Source: Flavobacterium ginsengisoli
Lineage (GTDB): Bacteria > Bacteroidota > Bacteroidia > Flavobacteriales > Flavobacteriaceae
Length of the DNA stretch: 64,000 nt
Assembly (NCBI RefSeq): GCF_029625315.1
Contig: NZ_CP121110.1
Coordinates: 4,880,501 to 4,944,500 of the forward strand
Direction of reading: 5' to 3'
The notes beneath the pieces were generated by a model. That model did not search any database and was not told where the DNA came from. It was given only the letters and a program-made list of their open reading frames with translations. The position numbers and the translations under genes were made by a program. Shown piece after piece: positions 7,591-18,247 of this stretch (its first letter is position 1; each line of letters starts with the position of its first letter).

Positions 7591-8606
7591 ATGCCTATGC
7601 CAACCATTACTTTTGAAGATTATAAAAAAGCTATTAAAGCTAAATATGAAGAAGAAAAAAATGGAGAATATTCTAATAATCTGAATTCTCCAACATCAGC
7701 AAATCTTAGAAATTTGTGCGTCAAAAGATTTGACGCAAATAGTAATAAAGATGACTTAATTGCTTTTAAATCTTTTTTTGATTTTCCATTTGATAAGGAT
7801 AAGAAAAATCAGTTTGGAGAGGATGAACTGAATAAATTAGAAGCAGTTAAGCGTTTTCTTTTAGGTAAAACAGAGAATCCCGCTGAAGACACTATTCAAC
7901 TGGTCAGCAATATTGGTAGATCTTCAGCCAAGACCTTTTAACGAGTATAGAAAACAACTTGATGAGGACGAAAAAAGATTAATTGAAGTGTTAAGGGATA
8001 CCGGAACTCCTGAAAATGAAAATTTTTCTAACACTTTAATTGTTGAGATAGAAAACGAACATTCTCCTAGTTTAAAAAATGATGAGGTAGAAAAAGATAA
8101 AAATGAAGAAGTAAAGCAAGATGAAACTAGAGAACTAGAACAAGATAAACATCAAGACTGGGAAACAACTCCAATAGGGATATCAGATATTTCAACTCCC
8201 GTTAAGATTGGAGGGAAAGATGTGGGAAAATCTGGAATGAAAAAATATTTTGTAATTGCAGACTTTTCTTGCTGTATTAAGTATAATCATTTACTTGAGC
8301 ATGTCACAAAAAGATTGCATGCAATGGACAAACGATCATTATGAAAAAATAGCAAGATCTGATAATGGCTATTGCGAAACTTATTATGATGCGAGATATT
8401 TTAATTTAAGAAAAATTGAAGTATGTGATACAACTGATTTTTTTGATGATAATGGTAGAGCGAAAGTTTTTTATATTAAGATTGGAAACTCTATAGAATG
8501 CTATAATCAATCTGCGCCTTATCCAGAAAACACGCAAAGATTCTTAAAACCAATTACACAATATATTATCAATCGATATCTGTCTGATAGACCAAAATGC
8601 AATTAA
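7591..8606 (+). CDS. Hypothetical single-pass membrane protein (two consensus indels)
   Basis: Three overlapping frames join into one protein of about 337 residues if one base is removed at 7904 (restoring GCAGC, giving QLAAILVDLQPRPF) and one at 8262 (GCAGAC to GCAGC, giving VIAAFLAVLSIIIYLSM). The N-terminal 110 residues are helical and charged, with a MPTITFEDYKKAIKAKYEEE start. A low-complexity Glu/Lys/Asp region follows, then one transmembrane helix. The C-terminal domain of about 110 residues has several Cys (DCMQW, GYCETYYDARY, ECYN, PKCN) and probably lies outside the membrane. I do not recognise the family. It is flanked by Pro-tailed lipoprotein genes on the other strand. Confidence 0.6.
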
Positions 8607-8615
8607 TAAAAAAAG

Positions 8616-8651
8616 AAAGGAAGTACATTTTCGGTACTTCCTTTAAAATTG
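8616..8651. terminator. Bidirectional terminator
   Basis: The stem AAAGGAAGTAC/GTACTTCCTTT with a 7-base loop has A/T runs on both sides. It lies between the convergent genes ending at 8606 and 8662. Confidence 0.75.
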
Positions 8652-8661
8652 CGTTATAAAA

Positions 8662-8847
8662 TTAATTATCCTCTGGCGGCGGCGGCGTAATAGTGCCATC
8701 GCCAGGACCATCTGCTTGTGCTTCGGTTATAGGTTTTTCTTTTACAACTTTAGTTTTTGCGCTTGTTGTTTCTGTGTCATCAGCAGTGCAAGAATGAGTT
8801 GCAAAACTTAACAATACAATACCACTGAATAAAAGTAATTTTTTCAC
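8662..8847 (-). CDS. Tiny Pro-tailed lipoprotein, family member B
   Basis: A 61-residue lipoprotein: signal peptide KKLLLFSGIVLLSFATHSC, then TADDTETTSAK, a Lys-rich linker, ADGPGDG and TITPPPPEDN. The first 25 residues are nearly identical to those of the gene at 8880-9074, so the two arose by tandem duplication. The 7026-7214 gene is a more distant copy. No domain is known. Confidence 0.65.
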   Translation of the reverse strand: MKKLLLFSGIVLLSFATHSCTADDTETTSAKTKVVKEKPITEAQADGPGDGTITPPPPEDN

Positions 8848-8879
8848 TTTAAAATAAATTTAGGTTAGACAACTGTAGT

Positions 8880-9074
8880 TTAAGGTTTTTTAGGTGGTGG
8901 TGGCACAGTAATAGGATCATCATCCGGTCCTATATTTGCTTTGGCATTATCCACAGACAAAGTATTTTTTTTGATTTCTGTTTTAGATTCGCTTGTTTGA
9001 CTATCATCCGCAGTGCAGGAGTACGTTGCAAAATTTAATAGAGCAAAAATGCTAAATAGTAATAGTTTCTTCAT
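8880..9074 (-). CDS. Tiny Pro-tailed lipoprotein, family member C
   Basis: A 64-residue lipoprotein with the same plan as the neighbour 32 bases downstream: lipobox YSC, TADDSQTSESKTEIKK, GPDDD and VPPPPKKP. The linker SESKTEIKK is closest to that of member A, so all three are paralogues. Function unknown. Confidence 0.65.
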   Translation of the reverse strand: MKKLLLFSIFALLNFATYSCTADDSQTSESKTEIKKNTLSVDNAKANIGPDDDPITVPPPPKKP

Positions 9075-9260
9075 TTTGTAAAATTAATGGGTTGTTAATA
9101 TTTATCTAAAATACATTAATTATTAGTCATTGTAATAGAAAAAAGAACATTGTTTAAAAAATGCGATTTATGTAATATATTCCTAAAATCATGAAATTTT
9201 TTGTAGGTTTTTACTTTTAATTTAGCATTATTGAATTAAATTAATAAAAAACAAACAAAC

Positions 9261-9677
9261 ATGAAAAATAGAAACATATTATTCGTATTAGCCTTAGGCG
9301 CGGGAATGTTCGTAACTTCTTGTAGTAACGACGATAATGATGGAGAAACAATAATTCCACTTCAAGGGAAGTATAGTCTAAGCCAAACTGGGACAATTGT
9401 TGATGGAAAAGAAGTGTTAATTGATGCACCTCAGAATGCAGCAGGATGTAATAAAGATTATTTGGATCTAAGATTAAGTAACGCAGCGGTTATTGGTGAT
9501 TATAACGGTTCTGATTGTGCTCTTACAGAAACTACTGGTACTTATGTAAGATCTCATAACGATTTGACTATTACGGTTGGAAACATTAGTTCAACTAGTG
9601 ATATCATGAACCTTACTAACAAAGAGCTTAAAATTAAAGATAAAACAACTGGTGTAATTACTGTTTATACTAGATAA
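9261..9677 (+). CDS. Lipocalin-like lipoprotein
   Basis: A 138-residue lipoprotein with signal peptide and lipobox FVTSC followed by an acidic SNDDND tract. The rest is beta-rich, with GKYSLSQT at the start of the domain and ELKIKDKTTGVITVYTR at its end. This is the usual layout of small lipocalin-like (DUF4923/5004-type) proteins of Bacteroidota. It has two Cys (GCNKD and DCALT) that could form a disulfide. It stands alone, transcribed convergently with the multi-PAS kinase. The family call is tentative. Confidence 0.6.
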   Translation: MKNRNILFVLALGAGMFVTSCSNDDNDGETIIPLQGKYSLSQTGTIVDGKEVLIDAPQNAAGCNKDYLDLRLSNAAVIGDYNGSDCALTETTGTYVRSHNDLTITVGNISSTSDIMNLTNKELKIKDKTTGVITVYTR

Positions 9678-9715
9678 GAATTTGTTTGAGATAATTTCAA
9701 TTCGTTTTGAAATGG

Positions 9716-9752
9716 AAAAAGGAAACTCGTTAAATGAAGTTTCCTTTTTTTT
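9716..9752. terminator. Bidirectional terminator
   Basis: The stem AAAAAGGAAACT/AGTTTCCTTTTT with T runs on both strands separates the convergent genes ending at 9677 and 9764. Confidence 0.85.
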
Positions 9753-9763
9753 ATAAAATAAAT

Positions 9764-12700
9764 TTAATTTACAGGAATATAGATATCAAAAGAAGCTCCT
9801 TCGTTGTGAATGCCAGAAGCAGTAATGACTCCGTTGTGGTTTTCTACAATTTTTTTTACAATTGCGAGTCCGATTCCGGTACCATTGTAGCGATCTCTGC
9901 CATGTAGACGCTGAAACACTTCGAATATTTTTTTGTTGTATTGGGCTTCAAAACCAATTCCGTTATCCGAAACTTCTATATGGCAATATTTTTTTGCCGC
10001 AATCAGTTTTTCTTCTGCTAGATCTTGACCTAATGCTATTTTGCTTGTGATTCTAATTATAATCGGAATATCAGGATTTGAAAATTTCAGCGAATTACTA
10101 ATCAAATTATAAAGCAATTGTTTAAACTGGAACGGAATAATATCAACTTCAGAAGTATGTCCGATTTCAATTATGGCGCTTTTTTGTTCTAATTCTTCGG
10201 TTAAATCTTCTTTTACTTCTTTAATAATTTGGCTGAGGTCTGTTTTTATAAAAACACGTTCTTGACTATTTGTTCTAGAGTAGGCTAATAAATCATTTAT
10301 TAAAGTCTGCATTCGCTGTGCAGCGTTTTGCATTCGTTTAAATTTATCTTTTCCGTTTTCTGATAAATTTTCCGATTCTTTATCAATAATCTGCGAAGCA
10401 AAAGTCTGTATTTTTCGAAGCGGTTCCTGCAAATCATGACTTGAAATATAAGCAAATGACTGAAGCTCTTTGTTCATTTCTTCTAGTTCATTGTTTTTTT
10501 GCTCTAGTTCTAGTGCATTCATTTTTAATTTATCATCAGCTTTTTTCCTTTCGGTTAAATCATGCGTTACTTTAGAAAAACCAATAACATCGCCTTTTTT
10601 ATTATGAACCGCGGTAATAACTACGCTTGCCCAAAATAAACTTCCGTTTTTGCGTGCACGCCAGCCTTCGTGAATTACTTTTCCTTTTTCTCTTGCCAAT
10701 TCTAAAAGTTCTTCAGGCAATTTATGTTTTTGATCTTCGGCAGTATAAAAAATGCCAAAATATTTTCCGATAATTTCGTCTGCTTTATAGCCTTTAATCT
10801 TTTCGGCTCCAACATTCCAATTTTCTACAATACCTTTTGAATTTAAGTATAGAATGGAATATTCTTGAACTTCTTCGACCATCAAATGATAACGCTCTTC
10901 ACTTTTTCGAAGCGATTCGTTAATCTGAATTAGCTCTCTAGTTCTCGCTGTAACTTGTTGTTCAAGTTCATGAGTAAAAGCTTTTTCGGTATGAATATCG
11001 GTAAAAGCGCCGACCCATTTTATGATTTTATTGTCGAGTCCAAAAACAGGTTCTCCAATAACGGTATGCCATCTGTAAGATCCATCTTTTCTGCGCATTC
11101 TCACATCACAGCGATACATTTCGCCGGTTACGAGTGCATGTTGCCAGATTTTTACATTTTCTTCAAAATCATCTGGATGAATCATTTTTTGCCAAGAACC
11201 TTCAATTCCAGGTTCGACTCCGGTATATTCTAGCCATTTCCCAGAGGTGAAAAGAGCTTTTCCTTCAGCATCAGTTTCCCAGATTAACTGCGGAATGCTT
11301 TCTGTAAGTAAACGGAATCTTTTCTCGCTTTCTTCGATTTTTTTCTGGCTTCGACTTTTTCGGTAACATCAATAAGCGTCATTCTAATTCCAGAAATCGA
11401 ATTATCGCTTTCGCGGAGTGGTGCAAATTCAAAATCTACGTAGTATTGATCACCGTACTTTTTATTATCAATAAAAAGCAAAGATTCAGATTCAGAATAG
11501 ACATTTCCAGATTCGTAAACTTGTTTTAATAAATGTGCGTATTTCTGATTGTTAAGTTCTGGGAATATTTCTAATAGTTTTTTTCCTTGAACTTCACTTT
11601 CTTCTTTTTTCCAAATATTATTCAAAAGCACAAAATTGGCCATTTCGATCACAAAATCATTTCCGCGGAAAATGGCTTTTGGAACAGGCGATTGCATAAT
11701 AAGATTTCGCAATTTCTTTTCGCTTTCTTCTATTTTCTGGTTGTATTTTTTTCTTCGGTAATGTCCCGAATTGTTCCTATTAATTTTGATGGATCATTAT
11801 TTTCATCATAAAAAACTTTTCCTTTCGCTTCAACCCAATGAATCGATTGATCTTTCCAAATTACACGAGCTTCGTAATTTAAAAAACCTGATTTTAAAGC
11901 TTCTTTATATCCTTCATTTCTAAGATGCACATCATCAGGATGAAGATGCGCCAATAATTCTTGATGAGTTAACAAAGATTCTTCGGTATAGCCGTGAATG
12001 ATTTCCAGATATCTTTCAGAATAGGTGAGATGTCCTGTTTTTACATTAAGTTCCCAAGTTCCCAATTCGCTGGCTTCAACAACAATTTTAAGACGATCTT
12101 CGTTAAGTTCGATTTTTTTTCTGGCTTCAACTTTTTCGCTTACTTCGGTAACGGTTACCAAAATTCCTGAAATTGTTCCGTTTTCTTCTTTCAGCGGATG
12201 ATAAAGAAAATCAAAATAAGAAGTTTCGATTTTGCCATATCGGTTTAAAGGTACAGGAACTTCAATTCCGTGAAACGGAATTCCAGTATTCAAAACATTG
12301 TCTAGTAAAACGCTAACAGTTTCTTTTACTTCTGGAAGCGAATCATACAAAGGTCTCCCAACAAAAGATTCTTCCGTTCGATCAACAATTTTGAGATAAG
12401 CTTCGTTAGCCATTTCAACCACATATTCAGGTCCACGTAAAATAGTAATACCAACGGGAGCTTGTCTTACTGTATTACGAAACCTTTTATCGCTTTCTTC
12501 TATTTTTTGTTTGGCTATATACAAATCTGTAATTTCTACAGCGGTATTCATTACCCCATAAATTTTACCATTTAAATCGTATAAAGGAGTAAAACTGTAA
12601 TTGAAATAAAAAGATTGCGACTTATCATCGATGACAATATCGATACGCGAATTTCTAGAATGAAAAGATAGGCCAGTTTCAAAAACCGATTCTACTTGTT

Positions 12701-13781
12701 CAAAAACCGATTGATTTTTTAGTTCTGGAAGAATTTCTCGGTATGTTTTTCCGATTACATCTGGGCCTTTACCCCAAATTTTTATAATAGATTCATTTGC
12801 TAGTTCAATGCGCATTTCTTTTCCAACATAAACCGCAATCGGAAAAGGTGCATTTTCTACCAGCTGTCTTATTTTTTGTTCACTTTCTTCAACTTTTGAA
12901 CGTGCCAAAACCTGAGCAGTAACTTCTGTAGCAATTGCCGCAATGCCAGAAATAGTGCCGTCTTTTTCGCGCAAAGCTTCGTAAACAAAATTAATATAGG
13001 TGTTTTCAGTTTGTCCGTTTCGGTTTAGTTGGACAAAAAGTTCATCTGTAGCAATTTTTTTTCCGTCTCTAAAAACGCTGTTAAGAATTTCATCAAAACC
13101 TTGTTTTTTCAATCCTGGCAGAATCTCAAAAATTGGTTTGTTAATTATATTTTCGGCTTTTGTATTCCAAAGTCGCAACATTTGTTCATTGGCAATTTCA
13201 ACAATATGATTTTCGCTTTTAAAAATGCACATTGCCACAGGCGCTTGCATAATATTATTGACAAATCGCACATTACTTTCCTGTAGCGCATCTGCAACAA
13301 TTTTCTTTTCGGTGGTTTCTATAACCGTTACCAAAATGCCACCAATAGAGCCATCTTCGATTTTTATCGGACTGTACGAAAAGTCAAAAAAGCAATCTTC
13401 TATGTAGCCATTTCGATGCAGTGGAACCTTAAAATCAGGAAAACTTACCGCATGTCCTTTCATTACATCGGCAAACATAGGACCTATAGTATCCCAAATT
13501 TCGCTGAATGTTTCCCGCGAGCTTATGCCTAATGCTTTTGGATGTTTAGAAACACCAAGAATAGGACGAAAAGCATCATTATACAATTGGGTATAATTTT
13601 CTCCCCAAGCAATGTACATTCCAAACGGATTGCCAAGTATCATTGCCGTCATTGTTTTTAAGCTCTGAGGCCAATTTTCAGGATTTCCCAAAGAGGTTTT
13701 GCTCCAATCTGCAGAACGAATTAAATTCCCCATTTCACCTTCTTGAGAAAGAAAATAATGTTCCTTGTGTTTGCGGTTCAT
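9764..13781 (-). CDS. Large multi-PAS sensor histidine kinase (two consensus indels)
   Basis: Three consecutive pieces form one soluble kinase of about 1340 residues. It has about eight PAS/PAC units joined by repeated linkers of the type ARKKIEESEKRF. A HisKA domain (SSHDLQEPLRKI, phospho-His) and a HATPase_c domain (NLISNSLKFS, DNGIGFE, GTGIGLAI) follow. Both breaks lie in A-rich linker codons. Around 11347 the linker has seven A residues, where an intact copy at 12111-12118 has eight. Near 11728 one A also seems missing. The open frame is otherwise uninterrupted, so this is probably an intact gene with homopolymer errors. It lacks transmembrane segments. A receiver-only regulator gene lies 12 bases upstream. 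Confidence 0.8.
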
Positions 13782-13793
13782 TTCCAGAGAAGA

Positions 13794-14240
13794 TTAAGGT
13801 TGCAATATGAAATTGGCTCTTTCGGGCTGTTTAAAATTATTTTCGGATGCAATGGTAAGTGCTTTTTCTATTACATTTTTAAGTTTAGAAAATTCACCTG
13901 GTTTTCTAATGTAAAAAGAAGCGTCTTTTTGGTATAATTTGTCAACTATTTCGCCGTCTAACGAAGTAGAGAAAATGATAATTGGCAGGGCTTTTAATTC
14001 TTCGTCATTTTTAATTTCATCTAAACATTCCAGGCCATTTTTTCTAGGCATATTTAAGTCCAGAAAAAGAACATCGGGAAGATTTGAAATATTAGTTTTC
14101 AAATAATTCATCAATTGGACACCGTCGTGTACCATTGACAGCGTAGTGCCGATCGTTATTTCATCGAGAGCTTCTTTAAAGAAAAGGCAGTCATCTTCGT
14201 CGTCATCAGCCAATAAAAGATAATAATGCTCTTTATTCAT
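13794..14240 (-). CDS. Single-domain (Rcp1-like) response regulator
   Basis: A 148-residue receiver domain without an output domain. It shows the acidic pair DDDEDD, the phospho-acceptor Asp in DVLFLDLNMPRKNG, Thr/Ser in IIIFSTSL and the conserved Lys in YIRKPGEF. Proteins of this type relay phosphate from PAS-type kinases. The gene precedes the multi-PAS kinase on the same strand with a 12-base gap, so they form an operon. Confidence 0.85.
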   Translation of the reverse strand: MNKEHYYLLLADDDEDDCLFFKEALDEITIGTTLSMVHDGVQLMNYLKTNISNLPDVLFLDLNMPRKNGLECLDEIKNDEELKALPIIIFSTSLDGEIVDKLYQKDASFYIRKPGEFSKLKNVIEKALTIASENNFKQPERANFILQP

Positions 14241-14740
14241 TTTTTATTCTCCTTAATTTAGGGTTAAGTTTTCTTTCGATAAATTTAACTTTTTTAAGTA
14301 AGATTTCTAGTTTTTTTGTGAAGAATGTTTTTTAAAAGAAGAAAAAAAGAAGAAAATATCATTGATTTTTTTCTCTAATGCAATTTTAATTCAATAAATG
14401 CGTTTTATTAATTCTTTGCAGGTTTTTATTTAAAAGCGTGCTTTTTGAGATTCATATTTCTTTACCAAATAGAAGAAACAAATACTGTAAAACCTTTTAG
14501 AATCTCATTTATTTCATTCCAAAAATCACGATTTTAGTGTATACCGTATCCAAAAAGTGTAAAATAATTACACACTCTTTTTTGTTCTTGTTTTTCTAAA
14601 TGGCTCTGTACCAGTTTAAAATCGTATTGGCATGCCGCTTGTAAATTGTGTTAGTGTCAAAATCTCTAATGTGTCCGTTTTTGAAAGGGAGAAGATTTTG
14701 CTAAAAGCCAAATTAAGAAAATTAAAAAAGGAGTATAAGC
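14241..14740. other. 500-base intergenic region between divergent genes
   Basis: This stretch separates the response regulator (minus) from the glycosyltransferase (plus). It is very AT-rich up to about 14560 and more mixed afterwards. I see no good coding frame, no tRNA and no convincing riboswitch. It must hold both promoters. Confidence 0.5.
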
Positions 14741-16187
14741 ATGAAAAGCGAAACAATTATCTCAGAACAATTTTATGCGAACGGCAGTTCAGCTATCAGC
14801 AAAAAAACATTAAACGGTTCTTTTTTTAGAACCAACGAAAAATCACAAAAAGTGCATGTAGAAAGACCGACAAGTCCTTTTGGATTAGCGATTCTTATTG
14901 CTACTTTCTTATTACTAATTGCAGGGGCCGTTATGGTATTTCAATTGCAAGACGATTTTGAGCAATTTCATTTTGAAAGAATTGCTTCGACTTGGGGATT
15001 GCCATTTTTAATAATTACGACACTTTTATTTTTCTACCAAACAGGGGTTTTCTTGTACAGTTCGTATTTGTACTTAAGATACAAAGCTATTCCATCAGTA
15101 TCAGATGATTTATTGCCAACTTGTACGATTATCGTTCCGGCATACAATGAAGGAAAACTAGTTTGGGACACTTTATTAAGTCTTGCAGAAAGCGATTATC
15201 CAGCAGAAAAACTGCAGACTTCTTGCTATTGACGATGGAAGTAAAGATGATACTTGGTACTGGATGCAGGAAGCAAAAGCAAAATTAGGAGATCGTGTTA
15301 CGATTTTTCAGCGACTTAAAAACCAAGGAAAACGTCAGGCTTTGTACAGAGGTTTCAAATTAGGAACAGGAGAAATCTTCGTAACTGTAGATAGTGATTC
15401 TATAGTAAAAAAAGATACTTTAAGAAACTTAGTTAGCCCATTTGTGGTAAATAAAAAATGTGGTGCAGTTGCAGGAAACGTTCAGGTTTTGAACAATAAA
15501 AAAGCGATTTTACCAAAAATGCTTAATGTAAGTTTTGTAATGAGTTTCGAATTTCAACGTTCTGCTGAAAGCCAATTGGGTTCTGTATTATGTACGCCAG
15601 GAGCTTTGGTCGCTTACAGAAGAGATGCAGTTTTTAATTGTCTGCCAGAATGGATCAACCAAACTTTTATGGGGCAGCCATCAGATATTGGCGAAGATCG
15701 TGCTCTTACCAATATGATTTTGAAACAAGGTTTAGAAGTGAAATTTCAAAGAAATGCAGTAGTATTAACTAATGTTCCAGAAGAATACAAAGGATTATAC
15801 AAAATGTTTATTAGATGGGCGAGAAGTAATGTTCGCGAAAATCTTATGATGGCAAAATATGTTTTCAAGGATTTTAGAAAAGAATCAAAATTTGGACCTA
15901 GAATGCTGTTTTTAAATCAGTTTTTTAAAATTGCAATGACGTATCCGTTCTTTTTATTCATGTTCTACTTTATTGCAGTTCACCCAATATTATTCATTAG
16001 TTCAACTTTGGTTGCTATATTAATGTTCTCAACATTTTCGATGGTATTTTACGCAAAAAGATATACGCTTGCAGAATCTTTCTGGGCTTATTCTTATAGT
16101 GTTTTCTACACTTTCAGTTTATTCTGGATTGCACCTTATGCCATTGCAACAGCCAACAAAAGAGGTTGGTTGACAAGAGGACTATAA
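14741..16187 (+). CDS. Membrane GT2 glycosyltransferase, hyaluronan/chitin synthase-like (one consensus indel)
   Basis: The corrected protein is about 481 residues. It has two N-terminal transmembrane helices (near 47-68 and 87-110), then a family 2 glycosyltransferase domain with IIVPAYNEG, LAIDDGSKDD, the DxD motif VDSDS, the acceptor-site GEDRAL and IRWARSN in the position of the processive QxxRW motif. Three or four C-terminal helices follow. Removing one base at 15218 turns GCAGAC into GCAGC and restores the AIDDGS nucleotide-binding motif. The domain plan matches processive polysaccharide synthases. The product cannot be predicted from sequence alone, and no accessory polysaccharide genes flank it. 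Confidence 0.8.
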
Positions 16188-16230
16188 ATTAAGAACACTA
16201 TTCATTCTATTATATAAAACTCCGCCAAAC

Positions 16231-16266
16231 GAAAACCCGCTGTAGTGTCAGCGGGTTTTCTCATTT
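16231..16266. terminator. Bidirectional terminator
   Basis: A perfect 12-base stem (GAAAACCCGCTG) with a 6-base loop lies between the convergent genes ending at 16187 and 16271. Confidence 0.9.
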
Positions 16267-16270
16267 TTAT

Positions 16271-16978
16271 TTAGAATCTAAAGCGAAGAATAATCTGCCT
16301 TTTCATTGTAGTATTGGTGTAATCTAAAGCTTCGGCATAAGAAACAGAATATTTTCTTTGGATGTTCTGAAAATGTTCTGGAAACGTGCTTAAAATTTTG
16401 TCATAATAAATATCGAGCTGTTTTTCTGAAGGCATTTCATATTTCAAACGAAGCTGAAATCTTCTCAATAAAGCGCTATCTATTATTTCGTAATGATTCG
16501 TTGCACAGATCAATAAACTATCAGAAGGGAAATAATCAAAAAGCTGAATGATTGTGTTTACCAAACGTCTCATTTCGCCAACATCTTTATCATCGCTGTC
16601 ACGGCTTTTTCCAATTTGGTCAAATTCATCCAAAAATAATACGGCTCTTTCGCGAATAGCCTTATCAAAAATAGCTTTTAGATTTTTAGAAGTTTCGCCA
16701 ATTCTAGAATCGACCACAGTGCTGAGGTTTACAATAATTATCTTTTTATTTAAAGCATTGGCAATTGCTTTTGCTGTTGTCGTTTTACCGCAGCCAGAAC
16801 TTCCATGCAATAGAATCTTATTGTCAACTTTAAGATTGTATTGTTTTAATTCTTCAATATATTGATGTTCCTTGATTATCTGAAGCAAAGCGGCTTTATT
16901 TTCATCACTAAAAAACAAATCGTCTAAAGCAATTTTTTCAGTATCAATTACGGTAAGATCATTTAGGTTCATCTGCAT
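16271..16978 (-). CDS. AAA family ATPase (FtsH/ClpX-type fold), stand-alone
   Basis: A 235-residue single AAA domain. It shows Walker A GSSGCGKTT, Walker B VLFLDEFD, the sensor 1 region ICATNH and the arginine-finger region LLRRFQLRL. It has no protease or substrate-recognition domain, so it belongs to the small stand-alone ATPases often used as chaperones. The upstream YggS gene ends 24 bases before its start, so they may be co-transcribed. The substrate is unknown. Confidence 0.75.
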   Translation of the reverse strand: MQMNLNDLTVIDTEKIALDDLFFSDENKAALLQIIKEHQYIEELKQYNLKVDNKILLHGSSGCGKTTTAKAIANALNKKIIIVNLSTVVDSRIGETSKNLKAIFDKAIRERAVLFLDEFDQIGKSRDSDDKDVGEMRRLVNTIIQLFDYFPSDSLLICATNHYEIIDSALLRRFQLRLKYEMPSEKQLDIYYDKILSTFPEHFQNIQRKYSVSYAEALDYTNTTMKRQIILRFRF

Positions 16979-17002
16979 TTAATTTGCTCGCAAAATTAAG
17001 TT

Positions 17003-17734
17003 TTATTCTGCAATGTTTTCGTTCCAGATTTCTTTTCCTAAAAAACGGTTTCCAAAGATCGAAGTGCCAATTCTCACCATATTAGAACCCTCTACAATGG
17101 CGAGTTCTAAATCTTGAGACATTCCCATAGAAAGTTTCAAATCTTGTAAACCTTCAATTCCTTCAGAATATATTTCATCTCTTATGGTTCTTAAAAGTCG
17201 TAAAGACGGAATCATTTTTTCTTTTTCAACATCCAAAAGCCCAATACTCATTAAACCTTTAATATTTAAAGTTTCGTATGTTTTTATTTTTTTAATGAAA
17301 GACAAAACATTTTCTGGCGCCAATCCGAATTTGCTTTCTTCGTAGGAAGTATTGACTTGCACAAAAACATCCAATTTTCTATTTTGGTTTTGAAGTTGTT
17401 TGTGTAACTCATCGGCCAGATTAATTCGGTCTAGAGATTGAATACAAGTTACATATTTCAAAACATCTTTTACTTTATTCGTTTGAAGATGTCCAATAAA
17501 ATGACGTTCGACAGGAAGACTTTTCAAAACATCATTTTTATCTCGCAATTCCTGCATTTTATTTTCCCCCATTAAAGTCTCGCCAGCCTCGATTGCAATT
17601 CGTATTTGCTCAGCTGGAACAGTTTTGGTCGCTAATAAAAGCTGAACATCTTCAGGATTTCTTCCAGCAATTCTGCAAGCACTTTCAATGCGTTGATGCA
17701 CTTTAATCAAATTAAAAATAATATCGTTTTTCAT
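17003..17734 (-). CDS. yggS: YggS/PROSC family pyridoxal phosphate homeostasis protein
   Basis: A 243-residue cytoplasmic protein with the family alanine racemase N-terminal-like barrel. The PLP lysine is in LLATKTVP (about residue 37). GENKMQEL, HFIGHLQTNK, VNTSYEESKFG, LSMGMSQDLELAI and VRIGTSIFG are all family signatures. It binds PLP and buffers vitamin B6 and amino-acid pools. Length is normal for the family. Confidence 0.92.
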   Translation of the reverse strand: MKNDIIFNLIKVHQRIESACRIAGRNPEDVQLLLATKTVPAEQIRIAIEAGETLMGENKMQELRDKNDVLKSLPVERHFIGHLQTNKVKDVLKYVTCIQSLDRINLADELHKQLQNQNRKLDVFVQVNTSYEESKFGLAPENVLSFIKKIKTYETLNIKGLMSIGLLDVEKEKMIPSLRLLRTIRDEIYSEGIEGLQDLKLSMGMSQDLELAIVEGSNMVRIGTSIFGNRFLGKEIWNENIAE

Positions 17735-17869
17735 ACTGCAAAATTAAATCTAAACCATAAAATCATACTGGACCAGTACATTTCAAAAAATGAAAAAACT
17801 GGATGATTTTAAACTTTTAAATCCAGAATAAATTTGCATAGAGAAAAAAAACTTAGCACCTTATAAAAA

Positions 17870-18133
17870 ATGAAAATAGCAGTTTGGGATACCTACGTAA
17901 CCCGCAAAGATGGAAAAATTATGCATTTTGATATTTTGGTTGACGAAAATGTTAACGATGCAGAACAAGTGTACGAATACGGAAAATTATATCTGAAAAG
18001 TGTAGATGAGGAAGGACAAACATTATCTTCTAAAGAATGCCGTTTCTGCCACATTGATAAAGCGCCAATCGAAGTAGAAAATCAAGTTCGGGAAAATGGT
18101 TTTTCTATTATTGAAATGGAAAATTGTAATTAA
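17870..18133 (+). CDS. DUF2024 family protein
   Basis: An 87-residue protein starting MKIAVWDTYVTRKDGKIMHF, typical of DUF2024. It also has the conserved LYLKSVDEEGQ and CRFCHIDKAP; the CxxCH motif could bind metal. The family has known structures but no assigned function. It is monocistronic and convergent with the MocR gene. Confidence 0.8.
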   Translation: MKIAVWDTYVTRKDGKIMHFDILVDENVNDAEQVYEYGKLYLKSVDEEGQTLSSKECRFCHIDKAPIEVENQVRENGFSIIEMENCN

Positions 18134-18137
18134 ATGA

Positions 18138-18242
18138 ATGCGGATAAAACAGATTTGCTATCGCGAAAACGCTGATTCGACGGATTTTAAAATCAGTTTT
18201 TTTCCGCGTTTTTGCAATAGCAAATCCGTAAAATCTGCGTTT
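18138..18242. repeat. Long imperfect palindrome, probable bidirectional terminator or REP-like element
   Basis: The arms 18151-18172 and 18206-18227 pair over about 22 bases with three mismatches. Inside them CTGATT/AATCAG pairs again, giving a nested hairpin. It fills the gap between convergent genes. Its GC-richer, palindromic make-up is unlike the surrounding DNA and suggests a dispersed intergenic repeat. Confidence 0.6.
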
Positions 18243-18247
18243 AATTT

